This document shows positions 15,701-30,467 of a stretch of DNA of 64,000 nt, piece after piece (the first letter of the stretch is position 1; each line of letters starts with the position of its first letter). The stretch is from Theocolax elegans. Taxonomy: Eukaryota > Arthropoda > Insecta > Hymenoptera > Cerocephalidae. The DNA is taken from contig CM047430.1 in NCBI GenBank assembly GCA_026168455.1, positions 70,719,044 through 70,783,043 of the forward strand, read 5' to 3'. A model generated the notes under the pieces. The model saw nothing but the letters and a program-made list of their open reading frames with translations. It did not search any database and was not told where the DNA came from. The position numbers were made by a program, and so were the translations under genes.

Positions 15701-17917
15701 ATATCGCGTTGTACACGCTATTAAATTGAATGATTGGAAAGGGTAACAATGATTTTTAGTTTTGATCAATCCTTCTTTTTTGGCTCGCGTTGAATCAATT
15801 TATTTCGCTTGTAATAAGTGTCCTGTAAAATTTTAATAACCGTAAAATATAATAAAACAATTGTTTATTAGACTGACTATTGTTTAATTTATTTATCGAC
15901 GATGCATAATAAATATACACACGTGACAAACCAATATGTTTAGAATTTTCATTGTAAATTTATATGCATTGCAAGTGATTTCCTGTTACGCGTACACTAC
16001 AAGTAATTTATGAATATAATAAAAATTATACTAAACCATAAAATCTTATAAATTAATGCATAATTATGCGCATACCGTACATATATACATTAGATAATAT
16101 CGTATAATACAATTTGTTATTATTAATATGATTGATCAAGATCGTTCATATTCAAGGATTAACATTACACTTTTATCAATGCATACATCAAATTAAATAA
16201 ATCGTGTTGTAAATTAATTTAGTGAAAAATTTTATTCGATATTTATTTAAATAATGTATTTCTTTTCCGAAAATGTTTACGCGCGTTACGTGTTTATTAT
16301 GAAGTCACTCGTAACTCGATATGGATAAAAAAATATTTTTTTATATAAGATATGCATGTATTCAAAAAATTAAGGAACGCGATGGCCAACAAAAATGTAA
16401 TTAATAATTATTTATAACAAGCCCTATACACATATTTACGTAAATAAATAAAATAAATCGTGTACGTTTCGTATTGCACATTACATTAAAGTACGTATTT
16501 TATTTAATTGGAAAATAAACTTGACTGGTGTGAATGACATAACGAAAAATTTCGTACCTTCGATTAAAATTTTAAATTAAAAACATCGAATGTAAACAGT
16601 TTTGAACAATGTACATATATTGTAAAGTAAACAGGCGTAATGAACATATTCGATCCGACATCTGTTCTTGAAAGGAAAATAAACGCACTTGCGGAGTCCG
16701 TTTGCAAGATTAATAGCTAACTTATACTGTAGCGAAAAGAATTGAGAAAAAGCTACGGAATCTCTAGAGGGTGGAATTCATCCCTCGAGACATTAAGCTT
16801 TGCTTTTATCAGACGACCACTCGATCGTGTCGACGTTTACGTTCAACAAACTGTATAGGTCGTTGGTGTGTTATTGCGAACACACACGTATGCAAATTTT
16901 TGGAGAAGATAATAGATCGACTGGACTTGTCCTTGATTTTTTTGATGGATGAATCGAGTGTGTTTTACCTTTTTTATAGAATTATTTTTATACGTTACTG
17001 GGAAGTTAAAGTGATATTTGCGCATTTTCTTTACTGTGTATATTATATAAAAATGATTAATTAAAAAAAATAAATAGCAGAACTGTACAGTGGTCGGTGA
17101 GAAAAATTATTTTTCAATTGAGATTGTGCCATCTAATTATTCGTTTATTTAAGAAATTTGAAATTCAGAGGCCTATGCACATACGGGAAATTTAAGTAAT
17201 CTACATAATTGTTTAATATAAATGTAATATTCGTGAAATGAAAGAGTAGCGTTTTGCTCAAGGCATACAGAAACACAGAAGAGATCCAATATATGAAAAA
17301 AGGTGGACGAAACTTTGGCTTCCCGTTAATTTTATTAATTATAATGTAATTATAATAACAATATAGTGCAAAGCATCGCGTATAAAATGATAGATTTTAT
17401 TTTATATCATACCATACCCAAATTTTGCGATCATACCTATACAAATATAAAAATGTTAATAATAAATTTAATATTTCCAAATATTATACATAATTTTTAC
17501 TGGATCTATTATTTTGTAAGTTCAAAAATTATTTATCAGTATTATTGAAATAGTAAAAAAGGATCAATATTAGATACTGCGGATTAGAAATTGAATATGA
17601 TACGGTTATACTACCAAAAAAGGATTCAAACTTATTTTGCTTATAAGCGTAGGGGAAAAGAAGGTAGCCACACTCAATCCAAACGAAAACATAAAGCTGA
17701 AAGTAAAACGAACGTTTTAAGAAAAAGCCCGCGTAATGAGTCGAAAAAAAAGTTGCATCCAAGCGTAGAAGATGTAGGAAACATAGTATATGTATATATA
17801 TGTGTATTGTACCTTAGCATGTACATAGACGTGTATGCTCAGTACAAAGATGTGCATTACGACACATTTCACATTGCATACTTTCTCGCCGAGTGGCAAT
17901 TTCCCCGAGCGTGTAAG

Positions 17918-17938
17918 CCGCCGCCGCCGCCGCCGCCG
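17918..17938. repeat. (CCG)7 trinucleotide repeat
   Basis: Seven CCG units in otherwise AT-rich DNA. The proline or glycine open frames across it show no other sign of coding. Confidence 0.9.
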
Positions 17939-20900
17939 TATTTTTCATAAATTTTAATAAACGCGCGCAAAACCTCACTCACGTGGAAACGACCGAGTAA
18001 TTCTTCCGTGATTCGCCTTCGAAATGTTACATACCCTTTCAAAAAAGGAAAAAAAAGCGCAGACACCGTCAAATCTCAAGATCTTAAACTTCGTATACAA
18101 GTTGTCTTTTTTTAGGAAAACATCGTAAAAATCGTCGACGAAACGTACACTGCAGAATTGTTCTGGAACATTGAGCTTTATTGCCATGTTTATTAACTTT
18201 AACTTTTCGTAATTAACTTGAATATTTTACGTCAATTTTAATACACTTTTCAGTCTATATCGTTAATTTATACGGACGTACACACACACACACACATACA
18301 CACCGTGAAATTTTGTGAGTATACACGTACAATTTTTTTCATGGTACACTGGATTTCTAATGTAAACTTTATGAAATCCTATACGTGATCTATGTTTACA
18401 TTGCACAAATTAATGCGGTTTTAATGAGAGATATAGAGAGGGAGAAGGGAGAGGAAAATTTATTAATAAAATCACCTGCTAACGATATTTCAAAGTCATG
18501 CGGCGGCGTTGAGCTACACGGTGGTGGCGGTGCATGTTATGACTGCAATTAGGGAAATATTTGAATTATATCTTAATTGAAAGCACTTAGCTACAATGTA
18601 TTATTATTAAGTTATTTATACTCGTTTTTCGTCTCTCTTTATTTCAGCCTTATTACACCGATTATTTATTCATATACCGTAATTAACGTTATTTTTTATA
18701 CTACGCGTTTTATCTTTATACGCAATAAATGTTTATATCGATGCTTATTCGGAAATATCACGAGATAAGCGTGCAAAAAATTGAAACGAACGAAGTTTAT
18801 TTATTACAAATGTAAATAAACAAATTGGGTAATTACTTGCACGCAATACAAATATTATAAATAATCCAACGAAAAAGGCTTACTGGAATTAATAAAACTG
18901 ATCGATTCAAAATGCAAATGTTACGAAATGCGAAAGCGTCGGTCGCATTAAGCTACGTCAATGTCATTTTCGAATAATTTAAAACGAATTAATCTTAATA
19001 AATTCTTTGGTAAACAATGCATATTTATATACATCGAGTAGAATCGTCAACAACAGCGAAAAGAAAACGGGAAATTCTAAATACCGGAAAATGAGCAATC
19101 AAACAAATTAATCAAACGGAATGAAAAGCCAATGGCGAATGTCACCGCGACAAGGTGCATCTATATTCCATCGCAAAATTTCAAATAGAAAATCAATTGA
19201 TCCCCGTTTGGAATATGCATACAAATCGAATGGAAAGTTTGATGTATCTATATACACTGCGCAAGTATATATATATATACATATATACACACAAACTCTT
19301 GATGCTCATCTTTATTAAAAAGAAAAAAATATCATCTAGCCCTTTACGATTTCTCTCCGACAAAGGGAACCGCGCGATTTTATGTATACGCGTAAATCAC
19401 GTAACCGAGACCTTGGCTCTTCTTCGGTGGACGATGATCGCTCCGTCCACCCACGCTGAGGCAGGTGTAAAATTTACCATTTTACGAGCCCGAGGTTAAA
19501 TTTTTACCAAAAAAAGGAGATGAAAGAAAAAAATAAGAGAATCCCTTCGATGCGATGATAATTGTCTATAATTCGATATTCGGGTATAATATAGAGGTGT
19601 GAGAGGGGTATATAAGAATACACACACATATATAGGTGTATAGGTGTATATATAAATATTATACCTGTAAAATTCACGTTGGATGAAATACGATACGGTG
19701 CGAGGAATGAATAGGAAATAGAACGGAGACCTTCTTTGCACGAGGTTTGAAGTATTTATCGGCTCTGCGTACACTTTGAATTACGACTCGCGTATTGCCT
19801 TGTTGCGCTATACAACCGTATCTCCAACCTGAATGTATATATACGTATACAGGCAGCTTGTCGATGATTTCCTTGGGTTACCTTTTAGTTTCTTCTCTTG
19901 AAGGATCTCAAAGAGATTTGACCTTAGGTGGGAGCTCAGTTTGTTTTGTCCGAGAGGATGATGGAAGCCAAGTCGCAGTGGTCGAGTTCCACCGACGAAT
20001 GAATAGAGAATGGATTTATGTACAGATAGAGTTCTGAACGTTGAACAAGTGAATTTTACGTTTTCCAATTGTACCAAGTTAAAGTTTCTATCAACGAAAT
20101 TATTTCCTACTGATGCGGCAATTAATAAATTTTAAATGAGATCATATGTCGCTGCACGTGGCGTATAGAGAAATTTGTATCGTTCGCAACGCCGATCGGT
20201 CCTATACTTCCTTAACAATGAAATCACCCCTATCGTGAATAAAAAAAAAGAAAGGTTTTAACTGTAACGTTGAGAAGCTCGGTTACGAGGAACGATTTAT
20301 TCGACTGTTAGAGAACCGAGAGGGGAACAGTGCGCTCGTGTAATTTCTGTCGTACACAGGGACACGCAGATCCATTTCCTTTATTTACGCGAGGGTGGGT
20401 TTCAAAAATTTTTGGGATGCCCAGCGTGTGCTACTGGCTGCGGCAGTATAATGCGACAGGGGAGACGCGCACGCGCAGTTACTCGATCTTCTAAAGGAGC
20501 CATCTGCGACGAACTATATACATATATCTATGGTCTTCGACCCGCGATTCTCCCCAAAAGAAAGTGTATATATATAAATTTATTCTCGGTCATGCTCGAG
20601 CTTTAATTATATTCGCACTTATGCAATGCGATCAATACGTGTAACCTCATACTTGTGTTACAGAGTGTGTGTGATGTGTGCGTGTGTGTGTGTGTGTGTG
20701 TAGGTATATATGGATTATTGGAACTGATGAGATTCCGTTTCGTTGTATCTATATTTTAGGGATCCTTTGATCTTGACTTTTTTTTTAAAAAGGAAAGTTC
20801 GATTTGTGAATTATAGTCAAGGTCCTGTTGGGAGTAGTCTTAATAATTAGCCTTGATAGCGTCTACTTTAATACTTTTCGCTCTAAGTTTGTTAATAAAA

Positions 20901-22287
20901 ATTATTTCGCTGTAAAATTTTATAACGATGTAAATATGTACTTTACAAAACAAACAAAAAATTAGAATTTTAATGCGTTAGAGCAAGTGGGATACTGTAA
21001 AAAAAAGTATGTAATACACGCATAGCCGTGCTTCACATAAAGTTTCATTCCAAAACTCGTAGTAACATCGCCAAAAGGAATTCAAACAATCTCAATAAAA
21101 GCTACAGGCTATTCGCAGAAATAAAACAATGAAAGTATTATGGAATGAAATTAACATTTTCGAGACTCTCATAGGTACATAATATTCACATATATGGAGA
21201 ATAAAATTAAAATAAATTATAACTTTGACGTGCGGTATAATCGAGCAATTCGTTATTTTCGACACCTAATAAAACTAACAAATCAAACATAAGACGTGCA
21301 TACCTGAAATAAGTCATATAATGATTATAAGAATCCGAGATATTTCTTCTATTAAAAGAAGAAAAGGTTGAACATTCTTCAAAATTTATGGATTGTGCGC
21401 TGCGAAACACGTGTACCTCATTACGCATTCGTCGCACGATGACTAGACGGTAATACAAGCTACGTTCATAATCCAGCTTCCTCCTTTTAGATGGTTCTCA
21501 AAGAGACGTGATGTCGCACGTGACTTTTGGATACAAATCAACGAGATGAAATAAACCTAAAAATCTTCTTGTACGAATTTCATTAACTTTTAATCGTACC
21601 GCGCTCCTTTGACGTTCAATTTCGCGTGTATGTGTATACCTTTTTACGTCGTCAGAATTTTAAATAATATTTATACGCACGCGTTGATAGTCGAATGCGA
21701 AAGAAAGTGCAAACTTGGTCGATTTGATGATTATATAGTATCGGGTATACAACGTATAATGTTTCTGGATTAGTGAGACGATATCCTTTAGGAGACGCTT
21801 TGAAACTTGAACGTAAACTCAGGTTTCGCAATTGAACATTTTATCGAAAGGCTGTGTAGACTCTTTTTTTCTTTTGAATTTCAGTTACAGCATGGTATAA
21901 AAGTTTTTTTTTTTACTCTGTACTATGTGTGTGTGTATACAGCGTAGTTAGCGACTGATACAACTGTAATAAAAGTGAAAATTTCTTGAGCTTTCTATTT
22001 TACACTTTTTTGAAGAATTTTATTTTTAATTAAATAATTAGAAATACATTTATATAGAGAGAGGTGTATATAATTCTCGCACCAACTTAAGAAGATGTCG
22101 GATCAGAATTACAAGGATATTTACCCTTTCCAATCCGAAAACCGTTTATAAATATTATATTAAAAATCCAAACAAAATTTACAAAATAAATTCAGAATCT
22201 ATATAGGAGAGCTTGACGAAGTAATTTTTTTTAAACTAAAATAATTTAAATAAACGGTCACAGTCGATAACCCAAACATTACATTAA

Positions 22288-22878
22288 GGGGACCAGCCAG
22301 TGTAATGGACTTGAAATTTTAACAGTAACTTTTAAATATGATTTTAATCTACTTAAGAAGGTTATGATAATATTCGATTTTCTGCAAAATTCGGTTGAAA
22401 AATTCTCATATGTATATTTTACTATAGTTGATATCATATTAAAATTTTAGATAGGTAAGCGGTATTTATTATCCGGAAAAAATTCGGAACAGACTAACAT
22501 TGTAATAAAAAATTATTCTTATCAAATTATTTAAAAAATTTTAAAATTGTGTAAAAAACAGCTAAATCATTTTTTAAAATAAATATTTAGACTTTTATTG
22601 AAATTCTATTCCGCTTAAATGGATTTAAATCATATTTAAAAGTTACTGTTAAAATTTTAGCCTATTCGAAAAAATGGTTCCTGAGATATCCTGCGGTAAG
22701 TCCATTAATTAATTAAAATAGTTATGTGAAATATAAATAGACTAAAAAATTTTAAATAAAAGTTATTAATAATATAATTTATATAAAAAATTAAGAAATG
22801 TTTTTAATTGTTATGAAAAAAAATTATTAATTGTTAATATTGAATAGCTTTTTTCAATTTTAACACTGGATGGTCCCC
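22288..22878. mobile_element. TTAA-flanked MITE-like element (591 bp)
   Basis: The ends are inverted repeats: the left begins GGGGACCAGCCAGTGT and the right, read in reverse complement, GGGGACCATCCAGTGT. TTAA flanks both ends (22284-22287 and 22879-22882), as expected for a piggyBac-type target duplication. An internal inverted repeat of about 36 bp pairs 22314-22350 with 22621-22660. There is no coding capacity, so it would need a transposase supplied elsewhere. The superfamily is inferred from the TTAA flanks only; other TTAA-targeting families are possible. Confidence 0.75.
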
Positions 22879-23157
22879 TTAAAACGATTATATATTGTTA
22901 AAAGCAAATAACAGGCGAAAAGGATTTTTTCGAAATACAATTTCCCATTTTTAAGGTATCCGAAATCTCTTTAATAAAAAAACATTGTTGTTTCCGTATA
23001 AAGATAGCTTGTAATATAAGAATCGTAATAAATAATAAATAATCCTTGTGAAATGATAATATCTCAAAATCGATAATCACTATAATTTAAGCGGCGAATG
23101 ATAAAGACTAAAAAAGAAGTTAATAACTATATGAGTGAATGAAATTTGTGATTGCAG

Positions 23158-26100
23158 GAGACATCGAAGATTGTCTGGTAGCGCCGGTCGCCCAAGGGCA
23201 ATTCACTCCATTACCCGAAGCTTTGTGTTGGGCCATCCTCGAGTTGACGTCGCAGCGACAAGCGGCGACCTTGGACACTTTGAGATCCGCATTGAAAAAT
23301 GCTTTTCCAGCGATGCAGCGGCCAAGTCGCGAGCTCGTCTACGACGCCCTTGCCAAATTGATGCAGGAGCGTAAGATTTATCACACGGCTCAGGGGTATT
23401 TCGTCGTCACACCGGAAACGAGGCGACTTAGGCGCGATTCCGCCAGTACTCGACGCACTTCTCGCGAAGTGTCGAACGGTCGATCTCAAGCTGGTATGCT
23501 CATGACCAACGATGAGGCTATGGCTTTGGTACACGGCGAGATGCTCACTCTTAGGGACGGAGACGTTACGCATCAAGCTGTACAGACTAACCTTGCCGAT
23601 GTTATATGTGGAGGTTTGTACATTTTTTATATATTCATTATCTATCAGGATAAGTATTTTTATCTGTAATCCTCTTGATGATTAGTATGTGTTTTTGGTT
23701 ACGTGCATGATTTCCTATTGTATTTATTTAAATACAACATATATTGTACATTTTCGATGTTATATATTAAATACGTTAACGTGGCACGATCAATTAGTAA
23801 ATACAATGTATTCGTCGTTTAAATAATCCTATATATATAATCCTCAAAAATATTATTGTTGGATGTAATTTTTCAAATATTTAAATGTTTTATTAATTCA
23901 AGATATCTTATAACAAGGAATCAGTATTTTTAAAGTAAATGTAATATTAAACACTTTACAACGATAAAATGGTATTTTATGATAAGTATAAACTTTAAAC
24001 ATTAAAAATTAATTCAATACAATTCATTAATTTCATAAGTACTTTTGTTTAATTCTATAAATCCTATTAAATGAATAATAAATAATCATGTAAATCTTTT
24101 ATAATAATAATTTTTATAATAATAATTAATTCTTACAATAATTAATATAATGCACTTTACAGTACACGCATTATCTGTTTAATATAAATATAATAAACGT
24201 ACTTTATTAATTTTACTCAAGTGATAATTTCAGTTTCACAATTAAATTTAAACAACGAAGACGCTGATTCGACCACGATCTTAATTGACAATTGTAACAT
24301 TTATTAAAATGTTACCTCAGATATCAATAGTTAAATGTAATTATATATTTAAATAATTAAATTGAAATACCGGTAAGACTAAATATAATATAAATATTAA
24401 TTAAAAGAATAAACCTATTATATGTATAAAACGAAATAATTGGAATTATGATTAAGCGAATTATACGAATAAATCGCGAGACCTCGTTCTCGTATATTTT
24501 TGGCGTCGAAACGGCGCCTGTAAATTATCTATATACATAACCAGAAAAATGTACGAATTTGCGGGAGTCGAGCTCGACGTCCTTGGACGCAACAGCAGCC
24601 GCAGCAGCAGCAGCAGCAGCAACGCCGGCTGCGGCGTCTCCTGACACATCGCGGGCGCGTTCCTTCCCTCGCCGATTTTTTCGTATCTCGCAAAAGCGAA
24701 AAAGGACGGCCTTGTCGGCTTGGCTACCGACGTATCTCTTTTACGGTATATATACCCGTGGACTTTGAGTTTCCCCTGCTTTTTACACCGCGTCGGAGTT
24801 TACTAAATTTTATATATCAACTCGTACGCGTGCACATGTGTTTCTCAAATGTGCCATTTATTTTAATCCTTTTCGAATATATCGCCTGTTTATTTAACTC
24901 AAAGAGTTAGAAAATAGTAGATAATTATAGTTGCAGTGTCCGAGATTAGAGACGAAAAGTGAATTATTAGGTGGAGCAATTTGTATCGATCAGATTATAG
25001 TTTTATGAAAACGAAAGATTAATTATTTTATATATATATATATGGGGTATTCCACGTGAAGTGGTCCGATCAAAATTTTAAAATGCCCCAAATTTTGGGT
25101 ACACATTGCAAATGTTTTTGAGAATACAGAAAAAAATTTTTAGGTACTGGAATTTATTAGTTCAAAAGTTATTCTAACCTCAAAAAGTGAACTTTTTCCA
25201 GTTTTTTTCAACACCAGCTGGGTTCATCGCTATTTAACTCAAAATGTATCAACTTTTACTATAGAACATTATATGTAACATTCGTTGCTAATTATGTCTA
25301 GAATTTATCCATCTGGGTTAGAATTTCTAATTTCAAGGTAAATGTTAGATAAACTACATGTCTATATTCAACTTGAAAAAAATCTAACTTCGCCACAATT
25401 GATTTTTTTATCCAAAAATCCAAAAGAAAGCTTGGAGCAATACCTTTTAAATGGTCTGTAGCATTTTTATGGCCTTTAATTCTGCAAAAAGATATGATAA
25501 TTTAAAGAAAGACAAAAAATTCACAAAAATTAACATGGTATTTCCCATTTAAATTTTTAAAAAAATTTCGTCTTTCTTTAAATTATCATAACTTTTTACA
25601 GAATTGAAGGCCATAAAAATGCTACAGATCATTTGAAAGATATTGCTCCAAGCTTTCTTTTGGACTTTTGGATAAAAAAATCAATTGTGGCGAAGTTAGA
25701 TTTTTTTCAAGTTGAATATTGACATGTAGTTTATCTAACATTTACCTTGAAATTAGAAATTCTAACCCAGATGGATAAATTCTAGACATAATTAGCAACG
25801 AATGTTACATATAATGTTCTATAGTAAAAGTTGATAGATTTTGAGTTAAATAGCGATGAACCCAGCTGGTGTTGAAAAAAACTGGAAAAAGTTCACTTTT
25901 TGATGTTAGAATAACTTTTGAACTAATAAATTCCAGTACCTAAAAATTTTTTTCTGTATTCTGAAAAACATTTGCAATGTGTACCCAAAATTCGGCGCAT
26001 TTTAAAATTTTTATTGGACCACTTCACGTGGAATACCCCATATACATATACATGTATATATATGTACCGATCAGCTAGATAATACCGTATAGGTATATAT

Positions 26101-29100
26101 ACGCGTCATTTTTAATATTTTATCTTGTTTACAAATTCATTTATTAGAGAAACATTCTAGATTTATGATAATTCAATGAAAGTATTTCATTAATCAAACA
26201 GTACGTGATACGTATAATTGATTTCTGATAAATTTTGAGCAAACGTACTTCCTTTATATTCTCATTATCTAAATTTTATTAATTATAGTTACAAATTGAT
26301 ACGTCGTTACGAATCGTTACGAAAAAAAAAGGAAAGCGGAAGATTGTCTCAACTCATCCACAAATTATCCGTTGCAAGTGCGTGACTGTTTAAAAATAAA
26401 AGCAGCGATACACGCAGACACACACACACACACACCGAGCAAGTACCGTTGTTTAAGGGGTAGTGTCGCTTTACAAGCGGTTTGATAAACCGTTCAGCAT
26501 CACGCGAATACATCTGAACAAGTGAACTCGATGTATATATTTACACACACGTATACGTATAAATACGAATAATCTATTGGTCACGACAATGTTTTTCACC
26601 GTTACCAATATACCTTTCAAGATGTGTCTTTTCTCGCAGTATGTGCGGCAATAAATTTTTTTGTTTAAACTTCTATACACTGGTCTAATTTCTTTCACGA
26701 TGGGAAATCAGATATTCGTTTAAACACATTTATAACATATCGTGAGCGCTAGCGCGCGTGTGTGTGTGTGTGTCTTCGCGTTTATATACAGCCTTGAAAA
26801 GGACTCTCTGCTTCTTGCAATAAAATCCTACTTTCTCTCTTCTCCCTCCTCCGTTCGTTTGCGAAGCGTCTTTTTGCTCCCGTTTGCATTTTCTAAATCA
26901 TGGATTTTTGTCTGCCGACAAGCGCGCGACGTTATCGCCTTTTCCTTTATAGCAAAGGCGCGACTTTCATTCGGGTGGGGATCCACGGCCGTGAGAAGAC
27001 CTGATTTTATACGTGTATATACACATACGTCTGTATGCACATATACACATATATATTCAATTTTTTATTTTTACAACATTTTTTTGGTAACTACTTTGTA
27101 CACTTTCGGAATTATATAAAGTCGAGGTTTTCCTACATTGGAAGGTGTGCAAGCGATACGGGAATAATTTGAGTTGACGCGAAGTTAATTAAGAGACCGT
27201 AATATCGTTTATTAATATAAGTAATGGGATATATTAGTACGTTTGTACGTATTTTATAATGAATTACGACGCGTTAATTAATAATCAATGTAATTCCGAT
27301 AGGTTAAACTATCTTAATGGATTATTAATTACTCGTACACTCGCGCGCGCAGTATATAAATGATTGACGTTTTGTAAAAATAGTATATAATATATAAATA
27401 ATCGTTTGAACAACCGGGTTACCCGTGTAACCGCACGAAAACCAACACGCATACGTAATCGAGCGAGTATATTGTACTCCGAAAATGTTGAAATACGTAT
27501 TAGTAAAGAAAAAAAGGGAATACAAAATTAAAGGAAATACAATGTCTCAGGTAATCCGAACGATAAAGTGCTATTCGCTCGGTGCCGATCAATGCCGGGT
27601 CGACTGGAGAGGAGGCATTCCTTACGCCTCTGGGGTTCTGCGAGGCGTCTGCACCGAAGCGGAAGTTCGAGGTCGCTACCACGGAGGCCCGAGAGGAGCG
27701 ACACATCCTCGAGCGCCGAGTACGCCAGCACTGACAGTGCACCCCACAGTCCAACGAGTAAGTATCGATACACCAGGGGGAAGGGGGAAGCAGCCACAAT
27801 TGGTGATGGGTTAATACTACATTTTTCGTCGTCGACGCTGTTTTCACTTTCTATATTATGTGTACATATATCTATATCTATCTGGACAGTTTGCTTTTTC
27901 GTTGAATGTTTAGTTTTTTTATATAGAAGTATTATCCTTTTTCTTTTACTCTCATTGGCGTCACGATCTGGAATATTATTGATAAATTAATTGGAATTAA
28001 TGTAAACGAAACGGGTGAATCGTCACCGGGAGAAATTGCTATCCATGTTAATAACATATATAAAATCGTGGAGGCTGTAATCCATAAAATAACTCTAAAC
28101 ACCCGGTGCACAAAGTATATACACTTACAGTCATATTTCTTTCCGTGGTAGTTGAAACACTCGGTCTGTAATTAACGAAATCGCGAAGTAAGAAATTATG
28201 AAGTTGGAAGGAGGGAAGAAAACAAAAAATAACGGCTAATGAAATCCGAGAGCAATAGAGTATAAGCAAATTGAAAGTGATGTCGGATAGGTAAGATAAC
28301 CAGATCGAAATCCATTTCCCAGAGGTCAGGTACACACGTACACATATATACACATGCACACTCCTCGTCACTGTACTAAATAAAATATCGGAACTCAAGA
28401 ACTTTCTATTCTCACGTGAATCTTGTACATATATCTATACATATCTTTCTTCCCCCCCCTCTATCTCTCTCTCTCTCTCTCTCTCTTTTTCTCACTCTGT
28501 ATTTAAACATTTCACCCATTTATACATATTTATAAAAACAGCACGTTTAGTTATCATCGTTTGCACTTGACTAACCAGTGGGTATCGGAAAAAAAAGGAA
28601 ATGTATATACATGTAAAGATAAAAGTACGGATTTATATATGTGATGATGTATATGAATAATTTATACATAAACAATGAAAAATTGGCTTATACGTTTAGT
28701 CACCTGTAGTTGCGGATCCCTTCTCCCAGATCCATTATAGGTATACGTAATGTAAATTGGATGACAAACTAAACGTTTGCGTTTAAAGGTTTATCCGGAA
28801 TATTTTCAGAAAAAATAGGATTGCTGTCTCGATTGTTTCGACGCAGCACGAGGAGAAAGGGCGGAGGAGCACCTTTGATGGGTACGTTCAGTGCACAGTA
28901 TCCACCGACCGAATGGTTCAATCCTCGGGTCGTACATCTTCATAGCGTTGCCACGCAAACGCGAGCGGCTAGTCCTTCGGTAAATTGTTTACTATATACC
29001 ATTATTCCTATTCAAAAGAAGAGAAAGCTTATCCTTGTTATATTGCAAAATTTGAAATTTTCATAAAAAAAAAATAAATAATAAATGTGCGTTGTCGATA

Positions 29101-30435
29101 CAGATGCTAGAAGGATTAGACCAGTCACAAGCCAGTTTTCAAGTGTGGGACGATTCGAGCTCGGTGCGTTCGGCAACGTTACCGCGTAGGCATCGACGAC
29201 AACCGAGTGGCGATTCCTCGAGTCTCTTGGCCAATTCGACACCGCGTAGCTCAAGGAGGCACAGGTCACCTTGCTCCACTCTACCCAGATCCAAGTGTTC
29301 GAGTTTGAGTAGATGTACTTCGAGAGCTTCGGTCGTACCTTCGAGTAATGGTCAACCGGTTAATGGAAAAAATTCGACTAATTCGTCACCTAGTCGAAGC
29401 GGAGGTAGTTCGGGTTCGGTCAGAGCTGCTAATCCAAGTCCTGCTAAAACGTCCAGCCATTTCGCTCGGCTTCAAGGTTCGAGGCATTCGTCCAGGAGAC
29501 CGAGTCATGATTTGTCCACTTCTGGTACCAAGTCGGCTAATAGTTCCCCTCAACATAAGGTACTTTCATATTTATTTTTTTTTTAGTCAACATCTGAACT
29601 ATAGTAAAATCAACAAAATGTACATATAACTAAAATAAGGGATTGTCGTGCACAATTTACAGAAACCTACGTAATTCAATCCAAAAACAATATAAAGTCC
29701 TATCTCAGAAGTACAATTTTATAAAGTCCTATCTGAAAAAGTCAGTTCTATAAAGGTCCTATCTCATCTCAAATTTTGAAAGCTACAAAATCATTAAACA
29801 ATAAGTTTTTTAATAAAACAATAAATTATAAAAATAATATTTACACCTTTATCTAAAAATATAAATATATATGCAGAATCGGATAATAATGTTCATGTAA
29901 AGAGTACACTTTTACCGAATATATTATATTTCATTAACCTCGTTATCGAGATTTTATAAGTATATAAAAAATATTAAAATTTGAATTTTGTATCCAGGTG
30001 GAAATTCGAGCATTTATGAAACGTTTTTTAGACAAGAAATTGGCCATTGCATTAAAATGGCCATAAATCGTACATTAATGCCCGAAAAAACGTTTCACTT
30101 AACCAAAAAATGTTAACTTTTCCACTAGGGTAAATATCCTGCCAATTGGATCTATTATAAATATATATCATATAATATATATATACTATATATTATATAA
30201 GTAGAATTATTTAAGAGGTCAAAATATATAAGTAATTCATTTAAAAAGAAAATAAAAAAGTAAGACATTTAAAATGTACTTGACGACAGAGATGAGACTG
30301 AATCTGCCGCAACTTTTTTTAGATTCAGTTTTGAAATTTGTGATATTTGAATAAAAAATGTTACCCTTTTACTTCAATGTTATGAGAACGGCAATTTTTT
30401 AAAAAGAAACAAATATAAATAAATATAATATAAAT

Positions 30436-30467
<32 letters not shown>

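Larger units (their letters stand above)
1..23157. other. Gene-poor AT-rich DNA, probable intron or upstream region of storkhead-box gene
   Basis: I see no exon here that combines a recognisable protein family with splice sites. Open frames in this stretch are short and mostly driven by microsatellites (GA, TA, TG and CA runs) or poly-T tracts. The first supported exon to the right begins in mid-codon at 23158, so an upstream coding exon of the storkhead-box gene must exist; it lies either unrecognised in this stretch or beyond the left edge. The stretch contains a MITE at 22288-22878 and the simple repeats listed separately. CpG is frequent in places (for example 240-310 and 12560-12640), but no promoter can be assigned. 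Confidence 0.6.

Noticed and set aside
24559..24768. Alanine-rich frame over CAG repeats
   Set aside because: Trinucleotide-repeat product inside the storkhead intron, with no phase-compatible splice sites.
27485..27847. Other open frames across storkhead exon 2
   Set aside because: Shadows of the GC-rich coding exon; only the frame reading LFARCRSMPGRLERRHS joins both neighbouring exons in phase.
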